From assembly GCF_003050865.1 (NCBI RefSeq), contig NZ_QAOK01000001.1:124001-188000 (forward strand): 64,000 bases of DNA, read 5' to 3'. The position numbers and the translations under genes were made by a program. The notes below the pieces were generated by a model. That model saw only the letters and a program-made list of their open reading frames with translations, had not been told where the DNA came from and ran no database searches. Below, in pieces: positions 53,166-64,000 of the stretch (position 1 is its first letter; each line of letters opens with the position of its first letter). This DNA comes from Nitrosospira multiformis (GTDB lineage: Bacteria > Pseudomonadota > Gammaproteobacteria > Burkholderiales > Nitrosomonadaceae).

Positions 53166-55181
53166 ATGGGAACATTTCGAGATTTTGAAGCGCCGGTATT
53201 CAAGAACCTGACCAGCGCCATTCGTGCACTGGCGATGGATGCCGTGCAAAAAGCCAACTCGGGGCATCCGGGAATGCCTATGGGCATGGCTGAGATCGCT
53301 GAGGTATTGTGGATACACCACCTACGCCATAATCCGGCAAATCCAAAGTGGGCCGACCGTGACCGCTTCGTTTTGTCCAATGGGCATGGATCCATGCTCA
53401 TTTACGCCCTGCTGCACCTCACGGGCTACGATTTGCCGATGGAGGAAATCAAGCGCTTCCGTCAGCTTCATTCCAGGACTCCCGGCCATCCGGAATATGG
53501 TTATACACCGGGCGTCGAGACGACCACAGGTCCGCTGGGCCAGGGGATCACCAATGCTGTGGGAATGGCTCTGGCAGAGAAAATACTTGCCTCGGAATTC
53601 AACCGTCCCGGCTTCGATATCGTCAATCACCATACCTACGTATTCCTGGGCGATGGCTGTCTGATGGAAGGTATTTCCCATGAAGCCTGCTCGCTTGCAG
53701 GCACATTGGGACTGGGCAAGCTGATCTGTTTTTACGACGACAACGGTATTTCCATCGATGGACATGTGGAGGGCTGGTTCACAGACGACACGCCCAAACG
53801 CTTCGAAGCCTATGGCTGGCATGTTGTGCCGAATGTCAACGGACATGACCCGGTAGCGGTAGAAGCCGCCATCGAGGCGGCCAAGCAGGCGGTGGACAAA
53901 CCTTCCATGATCTGCTGCAAGACCGTGATCGGGATGGGCTCACCCAACAAGGCAAATACTCACGAGGTGCATGGCGCAGCACTGGGCGACCTGGAAATAG
54001 CTGCCGCGCGTCCGCACATCGGCTGGAATCACCTGCCATTCGAAATCCCCGAGGATGTCTACCAGACCTGGGATGCGCGCGCAAAAGGGCAAAGACTGGA
54101 AGACGGCTGGAATCACAAGTTTGCGGAGTACGCTGCGAAATACCCGGCTGAGGCGGCCGAGTTCAGCCGGCGGATGGCAGGCGAACTGCCGGAGGGATGG
54201 CAGGAGCACGTGGATGCGCTGGTCGCGCGTGTTCATGCGAAGGAAGAAACCATTGCAAGCCGCAAGGCATCGCAGAATGCGATTGAAGGACTGGCGCCCA
54301 AGTTGCCGGAACTGGTCGGCGGTTCGGCAGATCTGGCCGGATCGAATCTTACCCTCTGGTCGGGTTCAAAAGGCATCGCCCGGCAGGATGGCGGCAACTA
54401 CGTATATTACGGCGTGCGCGAATTCGGCATGAGCGCCATCATGAACGGACTGGCGCTGCATGGAGGAATCATTCCTTACGGCGCCACCTTCCTCATGTTC
54501 TCCGAATATGCGCGGAATGCGCTGCGCATGGCTGCTCTGATGAAAATACGGTGCCTGTTCGTATTCACCCATGATTCGATCGGCCTGGGCGAAGATGGAC
54601 CTACGCACCAACCGGTGGAGCAGACGGCGACATTACGCTACATCCCCAACATGGATGTATGGCGCCCGTGCGATACGGTCGAATCGACCGTTGCCTGGGC
54701 ACGGGCAATCGATCGCAAGGACGGGCCCTCTACATTGATTTTCAGCCGCCAGAACCTTCCCTTTCAGAAACGCGATGCGAACACGATCAAGCTGATCGAC
54801 AAGGGCGGCTATATCCTGTCGGAAGCGTCTGACAACCAACCGCGGGCAGTCATCATTGCCACAGGTTCGGAAATCGGCCTGGCGATGATGGCGCAAAAAG
54901 CGCTGGCCGAAACGGGAATTCATGTGCGCGTCGTTTCGATGCCCTGCACAAACGTATTCGACCGTCAGGATATCGATTATAAAAACAGCGTGCTGCCCAA
55001 GGGTATAGGGCGCGTGGCGGTGGAAGCAGGCGTGACGGATTACTGGCGCAAGTATGTAGGCCTGGAGGGAGCAGTAGTCGGTATCGATACCTTCGGCGAG
55101 TCCGCGCCGGCTGGAGAGCTGTTCAAGCACTTCGGCTTCACCGTTGAGAATGTGGTAAAGGCGGTAAACAGCGTCATTTAA
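53166..55181 (+). CDS. tkt: Transketolase
   Basis: Thiamine-diphosphate enzyme of the pentose phosphate and Calvin cycles that moves C2 units. 671 residues from ATG 53166 with AGGAG nine bases upstream; an ATG two codons earlier (53160) is too close to that site. Motifs: [33 protein letters not shown], the TPP motif [26 protein letters not shown] and [15 protein letters not shown]. First of the tkt-gap-pgk-pyk-fba block; the gap gene follows after an 80-bp spacer with a strong stem-loop. Confidence 0.97.
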   Translation: MGTFRDFEAPVFKNLTSAIRALAMDAVQKANSGHPGMPMGMAEIAEVLWIHHLRHNPANPKWADRDRFVLSNGHGSMLIYALLHLTGYDLPMEEIKRFRQLHSRTPGHPEYGYTPGVETTTGPLGQGITNAVGMALAEKILASEFNRPGFDIVNHHTYVFLGDGCLMEGISHEACSLAGTLGLGKLICFYDDNGISIDGHVEGWFTDDTPKRFEAYGWHVVPNVNGHDPVAVEAAIEAAKQAVDKPSMICCKTVIGMGSPNKANTHEVHGAALGDLEIAAARPHIGWNHLPFEIPEDVYQTWDARAKGQRLEDGWNHKFAEYAAKYPAEAAEFSRRMAGELPEGWQEHVDALVARVHAKEETIASRKASQNAIEGLAPKLPELVGGSADLAGSNLTLWSGSKGIARQDGGNYVYYGVREFGMSAIMNGLALHGGIIPYGATFLMFSEYARNALRMAALMKIRCLFVFTHDSIGLGEDGPTHQPVEQTATLRYIPNMDVWRPCDTVESTVAWARAIDRKDGPSTLIFSRQNLPFQKRDANTIKLIDKGGYILSEASDNQPRAVIIATGSEIGLAMMAQKALAETGIHVRVVSMPCTNVFDRQDIDYKNSVLPKGIGRVAVEAGVTDYWRKYVGLEGAVVGIDTFGESAPAGELFKHFGFTVENVVKAVNSVI

Positions 55182-55203
55182 TTCTGACCAGTTGCCAGCC
55201 GAA

Positions 55204-55227
55204 ACGCGGAGGAAATTTTCTCCGCGT
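55204..55227 (+). terminator. Stem-loop between tkt and gap
   Basis: ACGCGGAGGAAA and TTTTCTCCGCGT form a 12-bp inverted repeat with one G-U pair and almost no loop; a T-rich run (TTCTTTTTTT) lies about 8 nt further on. It could act as a partial terminator or an RNA-processing element setting gap expression apart from tkt. Confidence 0.55.
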
Positions 55228-55258
55228 CCGGAGTTCTTTTTTTATCCAAGGAGTGTAA

Positions 55259-56263
<1,005 letters not shown>

Positions 56264-56284
56264 CAGAGGACGAATTCGTCACAA

Positions 56285-56316
56285 GGGGAAGAAACCCGGG
56301 ATCGTTTTTCTTCCCC
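56285..56316 (+). terminator. Ten-base-pair hairpin after gap
   Basis: GGGGAAGAAA (56285-56294) and TTTCTTCCCC (56307-56316) pair perfectly over 10 bp, 22 nt after the gap stop. No T-run follows, so it is as likely to be a 3'-end stabiliser as a terminator. Confidence 0.45.
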
Positions 56317-56344
56317 CTGATCCCCGTCCTTCTCTTCAATTCAT

Positions 56345-56370
56345 CATAAGGAATCCCAAACTTCCTTATG
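56345..56370 (+). promoter_or_regulatory. Perfect 9-bp hairpin in the pgk leader
   Basis: CATAAGGAA (56345-56353) and TTCCTTATG (56362-56370) pair fully around an 8-nt loop. It ends about 12 nt before the GGAG ribosome site of pgk, so it sits in the leader of the pgk message and could tune translation or RNA stability. Confidence 0.45.
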
Positions 56371-56391
56371 TCTTAAAACTTGGAGTCTCCA

Positions 56392-57579
56392 GTGTCTGTC
56401 ATTAGAGTCACCGACCTTGATCTGAAAGGCAAGCGCGTGTTCATCCGCGCCGACCTCAATGTGCCCGTGAAAGATGGCAAAGTTACCTCCGACGCACGCA
56501 TAAGCGCCTCCATGGGCACCATCGACTACTGTCTGAAGCAAGGCGGAAAAGTGATGGTTACCTCCCATCTAGGACGACCGGAAGAAGGCGTATGGTCAGA
56601 AGAAAACTCGCTCAAGCCGGTAGCCGACAATATTTCCGAACGTCTCGGCAAGTCCGTGCGCCTGGTCAAGGACTGGGTGGACGGCAACTTCGACGTTGCC
56701 GAAGGCGAACTGGTCATCCTCGAAAATTGCCGCTTCAATAAGGGGGAAAAGAAAAACGTAGATGAAACGGCGCAGAAATATGCAAGGCTGTGCGACGTAT
56801 TTGTGATGGATGCTTTTGGCACAGCGCACCGTGCCGAAGCGTCGACCTATGGCATTGCCAGATACGCTCCTGTTGCCTGCGCTGGCATTCTGCTTACAGA
56901 AGAGCTGGATGCGCTGACCAAGGCGTTGTTGGATCCAGCCCGTCCCATGGTGGCAATCGTCGGAGGCTCGAAGGTCTCGACAAAACTGACCGTCCTGGAA
57001 TCCCTGTCAGAAAAAGTGGATCAACTGGTGGTGGGTGGCGGCATCGCCAATACCTTCCTCAAGGCGGCGGGAAAGAACATTGGAAAATCCCTGTGTGAAG
57101 ACGACCTGGTTCCCACCGCCAAAATGCTCATGGAAAAAATGGCAAAGCGGAATGCGACCATTCCAATTGCCGTTGACGTTGTTGTCGGGAAAAAATTCGA
57201 CGCCAGTGAACCGGCGGTATTGAAGGATGCAGGTGCGGTAACGGATGACGATATGATATTCGATATCGGTCCGAAGAGCGCCCGCGAGTTGTCGGACATC
57301 ATCATGAAAGCCGGTACCGTAGTATGGAATGGCCCTGTCGGAGTGTTCGAGTTCGATCAGTTCGGTGAAGGCACCAAAACCATCGCCATGGCTATCGCCG
57401 ATACCGACGCCTTTACCCTGGCAGGGGGAGGAGACACCATTGCCGCTATCCAGAAATACGATATTTATGACAAGGTTTCTTACATTTCCACTGCGGGTGG
57501 GGCCTTTCTGGAATTTCTGGAAGGCAAGAAACTGCCTGCCGTGGAAATACTCGAACAGCGCGCAGCCGGCAGCAGATAG
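56392..57579 (+). CDS. pgk: Phosphoglycerate kinase
   Basis: 395 residues from GTG 56392 ([16 protein letters not shown]), with TTGGAG six bases upstream; the frame can be read from a TTG four codons earlier. Substrate site [19 protein letters not shown], and [13 protein letters not shown]. Nucleotide site [13 protein letters not shown] and GGGDTIAAI. Transfers phosphate between 1,3-bisphosphoglycerate and ADP; in autotrophy it runs toward bisphosphoglycerate. 57 bp before pyk. Confidence 0.97.
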   Translation: MSVIRVTDLDLKGKRVFIRADLNVPVKDGKVTSDARISASMGTIDYCLKQGGKVMVTSHLGRPEEGVWSEENSLKPVADNISERLGKSVRLVKDWVDGNFDVAEGELVILENCRFNKGEKKNVDETAQKYARLCDVFVMDAFGTAHRAEASTYGIARYAPVACAGILLTEELDALTKALLDPARPMVAIVGGSKVSTKLTVLESLSEKVDQLVVGGGIANTFLKAAGKNIGKSLCEDDLVPTAKMLMEKMAKRNATIPIAVDVVVGKKFDASEPAVLKDAGAVTDDDMIFDIGPKSARELSDIIMKAGTVVWNGPVGVFEFDQFGEGTKTIAMAIADTDAFTLAGGGDTIAAIQKYDIYDKVSYISTAGGAFLEFLEGKKLPAVEILEQRAAGSR

Positions 57580-57636
57580 GCCCAGATAGCGAAATATGCG
57601 GATTGATACGCCGATTCAACGCGTGCCCTCATCAGA

Positions 57637-59091
57637 ATGATTCGAAGAACAAAGATCGTAGCAACACTTGGTCCCGCATCCCGAGATGCAAAGGTGCTGG
57701 AGCGGATGATAAACGCCGGCGTTGATGTAGTCCGTATCAACTTTTCCCATGGGACCAGGGAAGAGCATATCGAAGGTGCCGAGTTGGCGCGCTCCCTGGC
57801 ACGCGCTGCCGGTCACGCGGTGGGTGTGCTGGCGGACCTGCAGGGGCCCAAGATTCGAATCGGCAAATTTGAAAATAATAAAATTCTGCTGAAAACGGGC
57901 GATCAATTCATACTCGACGCCGAATGCGAGCTTGGAAACCAGGAACGGGTGGGTCTGGATTACAAGGAATTGCCCAGCGATGTCGAGACCGGTGCAACGC
58001 TAATCCTGGATGATGGGCGCATCGTGCTCGGCGTTTCCGAAGTCAAGGGAAGCCAGGTTTATTGCGTGGTTGAACAGGGTGGAATACTGTCCAACAACAA
58101 GGGAATCAACCGGAAAGGCGGGGGTCTGAGTGCGCCTGCCCTCACCGGCAAGGATGTGGAAGATATCCGGACGGCCGCAGCGCTTAAAGCCGATTATCTG
58201 GCGGTATCGTTTCCCCGTTCTGGGGAGGATATGCGCTGGGCGCGCGATGTAATGCGCGAGGCGGGCGGGAAAAGTTTATTGATGGCGAAGATCGAACGAT
58301 CGGAAGCCATCCTGGCGCTGGACGATATTCTGGAGGCCTCCGATGCAATCATGGTTGCGCGTGGAGACCTTGCGGTAGAGGTAGGCGATGCAGTGGTGCC
58401 GGCGTTGCAAAAACGGATGATCCGCACTGCCCGAACCAGGAACAAACTGGTGGTAACCGCCACCCAGATGATGGAGTCCATGGTCAGCAGTCCCATCCCC
58501 ACCCGCGCGGAGGTATCGGATGTAGCAAATGCGGTACTGGATGGCACTGATGCGGTGATGCTGTCAGCGGAATCCGCCACCGGGCAATATCCCGTTGAAG
58601 CAGTTGCGGCAATGGCAAGGGTATGCTTGGAGGCGGAAAAGGAATACCTGGTAAGCAGTGAAAATCGACGGCTGCAGGGCGGCCTGCCCGATAATATCGA
58701 AGAAGCAATTGCCCGTGCGACCATGTTCACCGCAGGGGGATTGAAGATCAGAGCTATTGCGGCGCTTACGCAAAGCGGCAGGACCGTGTTGCTGATGTCG
58801 CGCAGGAGTTCCACCGTGCCCATATTCGCGTTGAGTCCGCAGGAGGATACACGGCGCAAGATGACGTTATTTCGCGGCGTGTATCCGGTCAAGTTCGGCG
58901 GAGGTTCGAACGACCCCGAAATCATCCTGAATCACGCCGAAAACGAGTTGCTCAGGCGTGGCGCGGTGCGCAACGGCGACCTGATCATCATGACCATCGG
59001 TGAACCGGTGGGCAAGGCAGGCGGCACCAATACCATGAAAATAGTGAAGGTCGGCGAGCACAGGAAGCAGGAACGGAAGGTGGAATCCTGA
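57637..59091 (+). CDS. pyk: Pyruvate kinase
   Basis: 484 residues. Start MIRRTKIVATLGPAS; active-site motif MAKIERSEAILALDDI with VARGDLAVEVG; TATQMMESMV; C-terminal effector domain from about 350 (ATMFTAGGLKIRAIAALTQSG). Makes pyruvate and ATP from phosphoenolpyruvate. It is located between pgk and fba, so the whole block handles triose phosphates made by CO2 fixation. Confidence 0.96.
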   Translation: MIRRTKIVATLGPASRDAKVLERMINAGVDVVRINFSHGTREEHIEGAELARSLARAAGHAVGVLADLQGPKIRIGKFENNKILLKTGDQFILDAECELGNQERVGLDYKELPSDVETGATLILDDGRIVLGVSEVKGSQVYCVVEQGGILSNNKGINRKGGGLSAPALTGKDVEDIRTAAALKADYLAVSFPRSGEDMRWARDVMREAGGKSLLMAKIERSEAILALDDILEASDAIMVARGDLAVEVGDAVVPALQKRMIRTARTRNKLVVTATQMMESMVSSPIPTRAEVSDVANAVLDGTDAVMLSAESATGQYPVEAVAAMARVCLEAEKEYLVSSENRRLQGGLPDNIEEAIARATMFTAGGLKIRAIAALTQSGRTVLLMSRRSSTVPIFALSPQEDTRRKMTLFRGVYPVKFGGGSNDPEIILNHAENELLRRGAVRNGDLIIMTIGEPVGKAGGTNTMKIVKVGEHRKQERKVES

Positions 59092-59187
59092 GCACGTTGC
59101 AAGTATTGCCACTTAGGGCTTTTCGCTGCCTGTGATTCGCATGTTCCGGTTTTACCATATACTGATTCTAACTTTGAGGAGGTTCTA

Positions 59188-60252
59188 ATGGCACTCGTAT
59201 CATTGCGTCAACTTTTGGATCACGCGGCAGAAAATGGCTATGGCCTACCCGCTTTCAACGTCAACAACCTCGAGCAGATTCATGCCATCATGCAGGCTGC
59301 GGATGAATGCGACAGCCCGGTGATCATGCAGGGTTCAGCAGGCGCGCGCAAATATGCTGGCGAGCCTTTTCTGCGCCATCTCATTGCTGCGGCCGTAGAG
59401 GCATATCCGCACATTCCCATCGTCATGCACCAGGACCACGGAGCTTCGCCAGCGGTTTGCATCAATGCCATTCGCAGCGGTTTTTCCAGCGTCATGATGG
59501 ATGGATCCCTGGAAGCGGATGCGAAAACGCCCTCTTCCTATGAATACAACGTTGAAGTTACAGGCAAGGTAGTGGAAATGGCACATGCAGTGGGTGTTTC
59601 CGTCGAGGGTGAACTCGGGTGTCTCGGTTCCCTGGAATCGGGCATGGGTGAAGCGGAAGATGGTCATGGCGCCGAAGGCAAGCTGTCTCATGATCAACTG
59701 CTGACCGATCCGGAGCAGGCAGCTGACTTCGTCAAGCAAACGGGCGTGGATGCGCTGGCAATCGCCATCGGCACCTCTCATGGCGCGTACAAGTTTACGC
59801 GCAAGCCAACTGGAGATATTCTCGCCATCGAGCGTATAAAGGAGATTCATGCGCGCATTCCCAATACCCATCTGGTGATGCATGGCTCCAGTTCCGTGCC
59901 GCAGGATTGGCTCGACATCATCCGTGAATATGGTGGAGAGATGAAAGAAACCTATGGCGTTCCGGTCGAGGAAATCCAGGAAGGCATCAAATACGGCGTA
60001 CGCAAGGTCAATATCGATACCGATATCCGGTTGGCGATGAGCGGTGCGATACGTCGCCATCTTGCTAAGAACAAGAGCGAATTCGACCCGCGTAAATATC
60101 TCAAGGACGCGACTGCCGCAGCCAAGGACATTTGCAAGGCGCGCTTTGAAGCATTTGGCTGTGCAGGGCAGGCGGCCAAAATCAAACCTATCGCCCTGGA
60201 CAACATGGCAGGCAAATACGCGAAGGGGGAATTGAAGGCTGTCATCAAGTAA
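59188..60252 (+). CDS. fba: Fructose-bisphosphate aldolase, class II
   Basis: 354 residues, Calvin-cycle subtype of class II (zinc) aldolases. [30 protein letters not shown]-type start, zinc and catalytic region [39 protein letters not shown] and [12 protein letters not shown]. Splits or forms fructose 1,6-bisphosphate and may also serve sedoheptulose bisphosphate. A strong AGGAGG lies seven bases before the ATG. The gene is followed by a clear terminator. Confidence 0.96.
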   Translation: MALVSLRQLLDHAAENGYGLPAFNVNNLEQIHAIMQAADECDSPVIMQGSAGARKYAGEPFLRHLIAAAVEAYPHIPIVMHQDHGASPAVCINAIRSGFSSVMMDGSLEADAKTPSSYEYNVEVTGKVVEMAHAVGVSVEGELGCLGSLESGMGEAEDGHGAEGKLSHDQLLTDPEQAADFVKQTGVDALAIAIGTSHGAYKFTRKPTGDILAIERIKEIHARIPNTHLVMHGSSSVPQDWLDIIREYGGEMKETYGVPVEEIQEGIKYGVRKVNIDTDIRLAMSGAIRRHLAKNKSEFDPRKYLKDATAAAKDICKARFEAFGCAGQAAKIKPIALDNMAGKYAKGELKAVIK

Positions 60253-60329
60253 TCAGGTAAACTGACAGGTCCACCAGTTCAACCGTCAGTGCTGGTTTTA
60301 TAAGCAACTGGAATTCGAACGGGATAAAA

Positions 60330-60355
60330 GGCGAGCCGATACGGTTCGCCTTTTT
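60330..60355 (+). terminator. Rho-independent terminator after fba
   Basis: Stem GGCGAGCC/GGTTCGCC (8 bp, one G-U), loop GATAC, then TTTTT. It closes the carbon block. On the other strand the hairpin is followed by TTTT, so it may also serve the convergent CYTH-CHAD gene. Confidence 0.88.
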
Positions 60356-60436
60356 ATTACCGGAGGCTAAAGTGCCCGGTCGAATTGCTCGAACTTCCAG
60401 AGCTGCTGGCTGGCCCCGATCTTGCACTGGCAATCA

Positions 60437-62029
60437 CTACCCCGGCAGGCCCGCGGGCGGCTGCCAGAACACCCTCTTTTTCTCGAAATCCCCCCAGACC
60501 TCATCAAACTCATTTCTTTTCGTCAGCCCACGCTGGGCGATCCAACCGAGAACAATACCTTTTCCTTCGCACTCGCCGCCTTTCCCGCCTTTCCCGCCTT
60601 TGTCCCCTATCATGCCGACTTGATTCAGCAATCGTCCGGTCACGGCAGTGTCAATTACCGCGCCCAGCGTTTCCTGCAATACGGCCAGAGACTTGATGTA
60701 GCGCTTCACCTTTTTTCGGCGGTACAGGTCTGAGAAAAACTCAGCGGTATAGCGCTGTTCTTTTACCGCAATGCGCAGGGCATGCACTCCTTCTGTACCC
60801 TCCCCATCCACCCTTTTGTGATACTTTTTCAATTTCTTGTGTCCGTGCGACAGCGCGTTATCTGCGAATTTCTTCACTGACCATTCCAGCGGGGCCTTTC
60901 GCGATTCACTCTCCTGCGGACCAGGTGCCGGAAGCCATGTCTCCGCGTTCAGCCAGGCGCCGAGCCTCAGCATCGCTTCCGTATAGCGGGTAGATCCTAC
61001 CGCCTCACGCGCCGCATCATTACGGTTTCGCCGCATCTGCTCGCATTCTTCCCACAAGGCGGAGATACCGGCATGTTCATGAAAGTAGTTCCTCACTTCG
61101 CTTAATGCTTCCGACATGAATACATCCCAGTCCCGCGCCGCGCCGAGGGAACGCGACAGCCCTTTCAAGTCCGGGGTTGCAGAAGCAAACGCAGTTGCAT
61201 CGAATGCCCGGGCAAAAACACGGCGCACCGTACGCACCCTGCGTAATGCCACGCGCATCTGATGCAGATACTCCGGATCCTCGCTTTGCAGCATGCCTGC
61301 CTCGTTGCCCTGCAGATGATTAAGGCAATTCCATGCGATCGCCTTGAATGCTTCACACAGATTCATTTCCGTCTCGAGTCGAACAGGTACTGCCTTGACG
61401 GGGGCGGGTTTGGAGTCGACAGCGAGCCTATAGCCACGCTCGGCTTTGCTTGCGTTTTCCAACCTGAAAGGAATGGTGTGCAGTATATCCAGTGCGAACT
61501 GGTATAACGCCTGCACATTTCCCGATTTGAGTTCCAGTTCGATTTCGCAAATCTCCCTGGTAAAATCAGCCGGCGTTCTGATTACTCCCTGATCCAGAGA
61601 AAATTCGATCTCGCTTCCGTCCACCAGCCGCAACATGCGTGTGCTGCGCTTGAAGTCGGTGGTAAACAGGGCAAGCAATTGGCCGTGCAGTTCAATATTG
61701 TCGAACAGGCCGGGAAGCGCAGGCTCGGATATTCGGGTGAAATCGGGCTGTCCTGTCGGCACCATGGACTCCCATTCATGATGCTGGTGCAATCCCAGGG
61801 CAGCATCCCCCCCTCCTTTGATGGACTGTATCCATTTTTTTCCGATATGCCGCAACCGGAGCGCCATCTGATGCTTCTGGAGATACAGATCAGGCGTGTC
61901 GTAATAGGTGGTGAAAAGTTTCCGCGTAACAGGGCGGGAAACGGTAAGGGATGCCAGCAACGGATCATGTCGAAGCCGAGCGGCATCCTCGGGTGACAAT
62001 CTTAATTTGAGTTCGATTTCGAGCGGCAC
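60437..62029 (-). CDS. CYTH-CHAD domain protein
   Basis: 530 residues from GTG 62029 (PLEIELKLRLS), with GGAAAAG upstream; the open frame continues into ppk, but the CYTH signature E-x-E-x-K sits at this start. Residues 1-about 210 are CYTH (tunnel fold binding triphosphate/polyphosphate), and about 235-500 are CHAD (His-rich helical: YLHQMRVALRRVRTVRRVF, EGVHALRIAVKEQRYTAEFFSDL). CHAD domains bind polyphosphate, and the gene is beside ppk1 in the same orientation. A glycine-lysine repeat (DKGGKGGKGGE) from 9-bp tandem DNA repeats lies near the C-terminus. Confidence 0.88.
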   Translation of the reverse strand: MPLEIELKLRLSPEDAARLRHDPLLASLTVSRPVTRKLFTTYYDTPDLYLQKHQMALRLRHIGKKWIQSIKGGGDAALGLHQHHEWESMVPTGQPDFTRISEPALPGLFDNIELHGQLLALFTTDFKRSTRMLRLVDGSEIEFSLDQGVIRTPADFTREICEIELELKSGNVQALYQFALDILHTIPFRLENASKAERGYRLAVDSKPAPVKAVPVRLETEMNLCEAFKAIAWNCLNHLQGNEAGMLQSEDPEYLHQMRVALRRVRTVRRVFARAFDATAFASATPDLKGLSRSLGAARDWDVFMSEALSEVRNYFHEHAGISALWEECEQMRRNRNDAAREAVGSTRYTEAMLRLGAWLNAETWLPAPGPQESESRKAPLEWSVKKFADNALSHGHKKLKKYHKRVDGEGTEGVHALRIAVKEQRYTAEFFSDLYRRKKVKRYIKSLAVLQETLGAVIDTAVTGRLLNQVGMIGDKGGKGGKGGECEGKGIVLGWIAQRGLTKRNEFDEVWGDFEKKRVFWQPPAGLPG

Positions 62030-62103
62030 GATTCTTTTCCGACTATTGCCTGGACGACTACTCGCTACCGGGTGAAACGCCATGCCTCTGAGGGCTGCCG
62101 CCT

Positions 62104-64000
62104 CTATTGCGCGGCGGCCAGTTTCATCAGTAGCGTCTCCTGAGCGCTTCGCTTCTTGCTCTGGCCGGGATGCTTCAAATGATAACGGCCGTCGCTGTCC
62201 ATTTCCCAGGCCTGGCGATTGTCCTTCAGAAATACATACAGGCCTTCTTCGAGCACACGCTTTTTCAGCTTTGGCTCCAGAACCGGAAAGCAGATCTCGA
62301 TCCTTCGAAAAAAGTTTCGATCCATCCAGTCGGCACTGGAAAGGTAGATATCGTAAGCGCCGCCATTGCGAAAATAGAAAATCCGGCTGTGTTCGAGAAA
62401 GCGGCCGATAATGGAACGTACCCGAATGTTTTCTGAAAGCCCTTTGATGCCCGGCCGCAAAGCGCACACCCCGCGAACAATGAGATCGATCTTTACGCCT
62501 GCCTCGGAAGCGGCATAGAGTGCCTTGATGACTCCCGGTTCCAGCAATGCGTTCATCTTTGCGATAATTCGGGCAGGCTTTCCTGCTTTCGCATTCTGCG
62601 CTTCGTTTTCAATGGATGCGATCATCTGGCTATGGAAACTGAAAGGAGATTGCCAGAGATATTTGAGTTTTCCCGCCTTGCCCAGTCCCGTAAGCTGCGT
62701 GAAAACTTCATTCACATCAGCACAGAAATCCTCTTGGCAGCTGAACAAGCCGAAATCGGTATAAAGCCGGGCCGTGCTGGCGTGATAATTCCCGGTGCCG
62801 ACATGAACGTAACGCCGAAGGCTGCCTTCCTCACGCCGCACTATCATTGCCATCTTTGCGTGGGTCTTATGGCCTACCACTCCATAAACCACATGCGCTC
62901 CCACATTCTCCAGTCGGCTGGCCCAGTTGATATTGGCCTCTTCATCAAACCGGGCCAGCAGCTCCACCACCACAGTGACCTCTTTTCCCCTGCTCGCAGC
63001 GGCGATAAGCGCGGCCATGACTTGGGAATCGGCACCGGTACGATATACGGTCTGCTTGATGGCGACCACATCCGGATCGGTTGCAGCCTGCTGGAGAAAA
63101 TGAATTACCGGCTGGAACGACTGGTAGGGATGGTGTAACAGGATATCGTTCTTGCGAATCAACTGAAAAATGTCAGACGCTTTTTTCTTTTGCAGCGTCA
63201 GCGGCAAACCCGGGATGAAAGACAGATATCTCAGATCGGGCCGGTCTATGCGTTCGAAGACGTGCATCATCCGCGCCAGATTCACGGGCCCCTCTACCTG
63301 ATAGAAATCCTCCTGGGCAAGACCGAGCTGCTCCAGCAGAAAGGCTGACATATGCAGGGGGCAATTGTCCGCCACTTCCAGCCTCACGGCATTGCCGAAG
63401 TGGCGCTGCGGCAGTTCACCCTGTAGCGCAATGCGCAGATTCTTGACTTCTTCCTCATCCACGAACAGATCGCTATTACGCGTGGCGCGAAATTGATAGC
63501 AGCCGAGCACATTCATTCCGGCGAATAATTCCCCTACGTGCGCATGCAGGATGGAAGAGAGAAATACAAAATTATAAGTGCTGCTGCTGATTTCAGCCGG
63601 CAACTGAATCAGCCTGGGCAGCACGCGCGGGGCCTGCACGATGGCAACTCCGGAATTACGCCCGAAGGCATCCTTGCCCTCGAGTTCTACCGCAAAATTC
63701 AGACTCTTGTTAAGCACTCGAGGAAAGGGATGTGAAATGTCAAGGCCGATGGGAGTCAGCACCGGCATCATTTCGCGAAAGAAGTAAGACTTGATCCACG
63801 CGCGCTGTGCGTCATTCCAGGTGGCGCGCCGCAGAAAATGGATCCCCTCACTGGCAAGGCCAGGCAAAATCTGCTGATTCAGCAACGCGTACTGCCGCGC
63901 CACCAGCGTATGCGTCTGTTCGCTCACCAATCTGAATATCTGATGCGGCAGCATGCCAGCTGGATCAAAACCGCGGGTATCGAGTTTGATCTGCTCCTTG
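62104..64000 (-). CDS. ppk1: Polyphosphate kinase 1, 5' part missing
   Basis: The last about 632 residues of PPK1 are present; the frame continues without stop off the right edge (upstream of MLPHQIF it reads KEQIKLDTRGFDPAG). The enzyme polymerises the ATP gamma-phosphate into polyphosphate. Features: LPGLASEGIHF, PRVLPRLIQLP, ILLHHPYQSFQPV, KQTVYRTGADSQVM, the phospho-His site VVGHKTHAKMAMIVRRE, HVGTGNYH, and a C-terminal half with IYLSSADWMDRNFFRR. CYTH-CHAD starts 75 bp after its stop. ppx and phoU lie at the other end of the window. Confidence 0.95.
   Translation of the reverse strand, partial: KEQIKLDTRGFDPAGMLPHQIFRLVSEQTHTLVARQYALLNQQILPGLASEGIHFLRRATWNDAQRAWIKSYFFREMMPVLTPIGLDISHPFPRVLNKSLNFAVELEGKDAFGRNSGVAIVQAPRVLPRLIQLPAEISSSTYNFVFLSSILHAHVGELFAGMNVLGCYQFRATRNSDLFVDEEEVKNLRIALQGELPQRHFGNAVRLEVADNCPLHMSAFLLEQLGLAQEDFYQVEGPVNLARMMHVFERIDRPDLRYLSFIPGLPLTLQKKKASDIFQLIRKNDILLHHPYQSFQPVIHFLQQAATDPDVVAIKQTVYRTGADSQVMAALIAAASRGKEVTVVVELLARFDEEANINWASRLENVGAHVVYGVVGHKTHAKMAMIVRREEGSLRRYVHVGTGNYHASTARLYTDFGLFSCQEDFCADVNEVFTQLTGLGKAGKLKYLWQSPFSFHSQMIASIENEAQNAKAGKPARIIAKMNALLEPGVIKALYAASEAGVKIDLIVRGVCALRPGIKGLSENIRVRSIIGRFLEHSRIFYFRNGGAYDIYLSSADWMDRNFFRRIEICFPVLEPKLKKRVLEEGLYVFLKDNRQAWEMDSDGRYHLKHPGQSKKRSAQETLLMKLAAAQ

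Noticed and set aside
62030-62467. Upstream extension of the CYTH-CHAD frame into ppk1
   Set aside because: It is antisense-free but out-of-frame ppk1 sequence; the CYTH motif E-x-E-x-K sits at GTG 62029.

Overview
The window looks like a chromosomal segment of an autotrophic betaproteobacterium, most likely an ammonia oxidizer of the Nitrosospira/Nitrosomonas group. This is inferred from moderately high GC, the protein family flavour, and a Calvin-type carbon block (tkt-gap-pgk-pyk-fba). No 16S or amo gene is present to prove the taxon.

Layout. (1) 1-6.7 kb is housekeeping: the start of a beta-barrel porin (cut by the left edge), ilvA, then rpiA, phoU, ppx and corA. (2) 6.7-31.8 kb is a large accessory surface-polysaccharide locus. 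It contains glycosyltransferases, kdsB, a tight five-gene aldolase / dehydrogenase / SDR / HAD / nucleotidyltransferase operon, a broken ATP-grasp copy, HIT and phosphoglycerate-mutase-like genes, a GtrA-PMT fusion, an O-antigen ligase/polymerase, an intact sugar-transfer ATP-grasp gene, a Kdo hydroxylase, a second copy of the first GT-B-like gene, a GT2+GT-B fusion, a phospholipase-D-like gene, a surface carbohydrate protein, a NeuB-like synthase and a NeuA-KdsC fusion. Together they can make and activate Kdo and a nonulosonic-type acid and build them into LPS or capsule. (3) 31.7-41.6 kb is a lipid-type cluster. On the minus strand run a GNAT acyltransferase, an NTP transferase, LptF/LptG-like permeases, a CDP-alcohol phosphotransferase, a DAGK-type lipid kinase and an unknown nucleotidyltransferase-like gene. 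On the plus strand run a small membrane protein, a ketoacyl synthase and a dedicated acyl carrier protein. I read it as a candidate pathway for an unusual, possibly ceramide-like, anionic membrane lipid; this is inference.

(4) 41.7-53 kb is information processing: topB, dprA, def-fmt-rsmB, a DUF4390 protein and the ntrY-ntrX two-component pair. The NtrX has a visibly degenerate AAA+ domain. (5) 53-60.3 kb is the central-carbon block tkt, gap, pgk, pyk, fba, with clear stem-loops between several genes. (6) 60.4-64 kb holds a CYTH-CHAD protein and ppk1 (cut by the right edge), both linked to polyphosphate. With phoU-ppx at the left end, the window has phosphate/polyphosphate genes at both flanks.

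No tRNA, rRNA, CRISPR array or insertion sequence was recognised. The best candidates for undescribed biology are the lipid cluster, the five-gene aldolase operon, the truncated NeuB with NeuA-phosphatase fusion, and the ATPase-dead NtrX.
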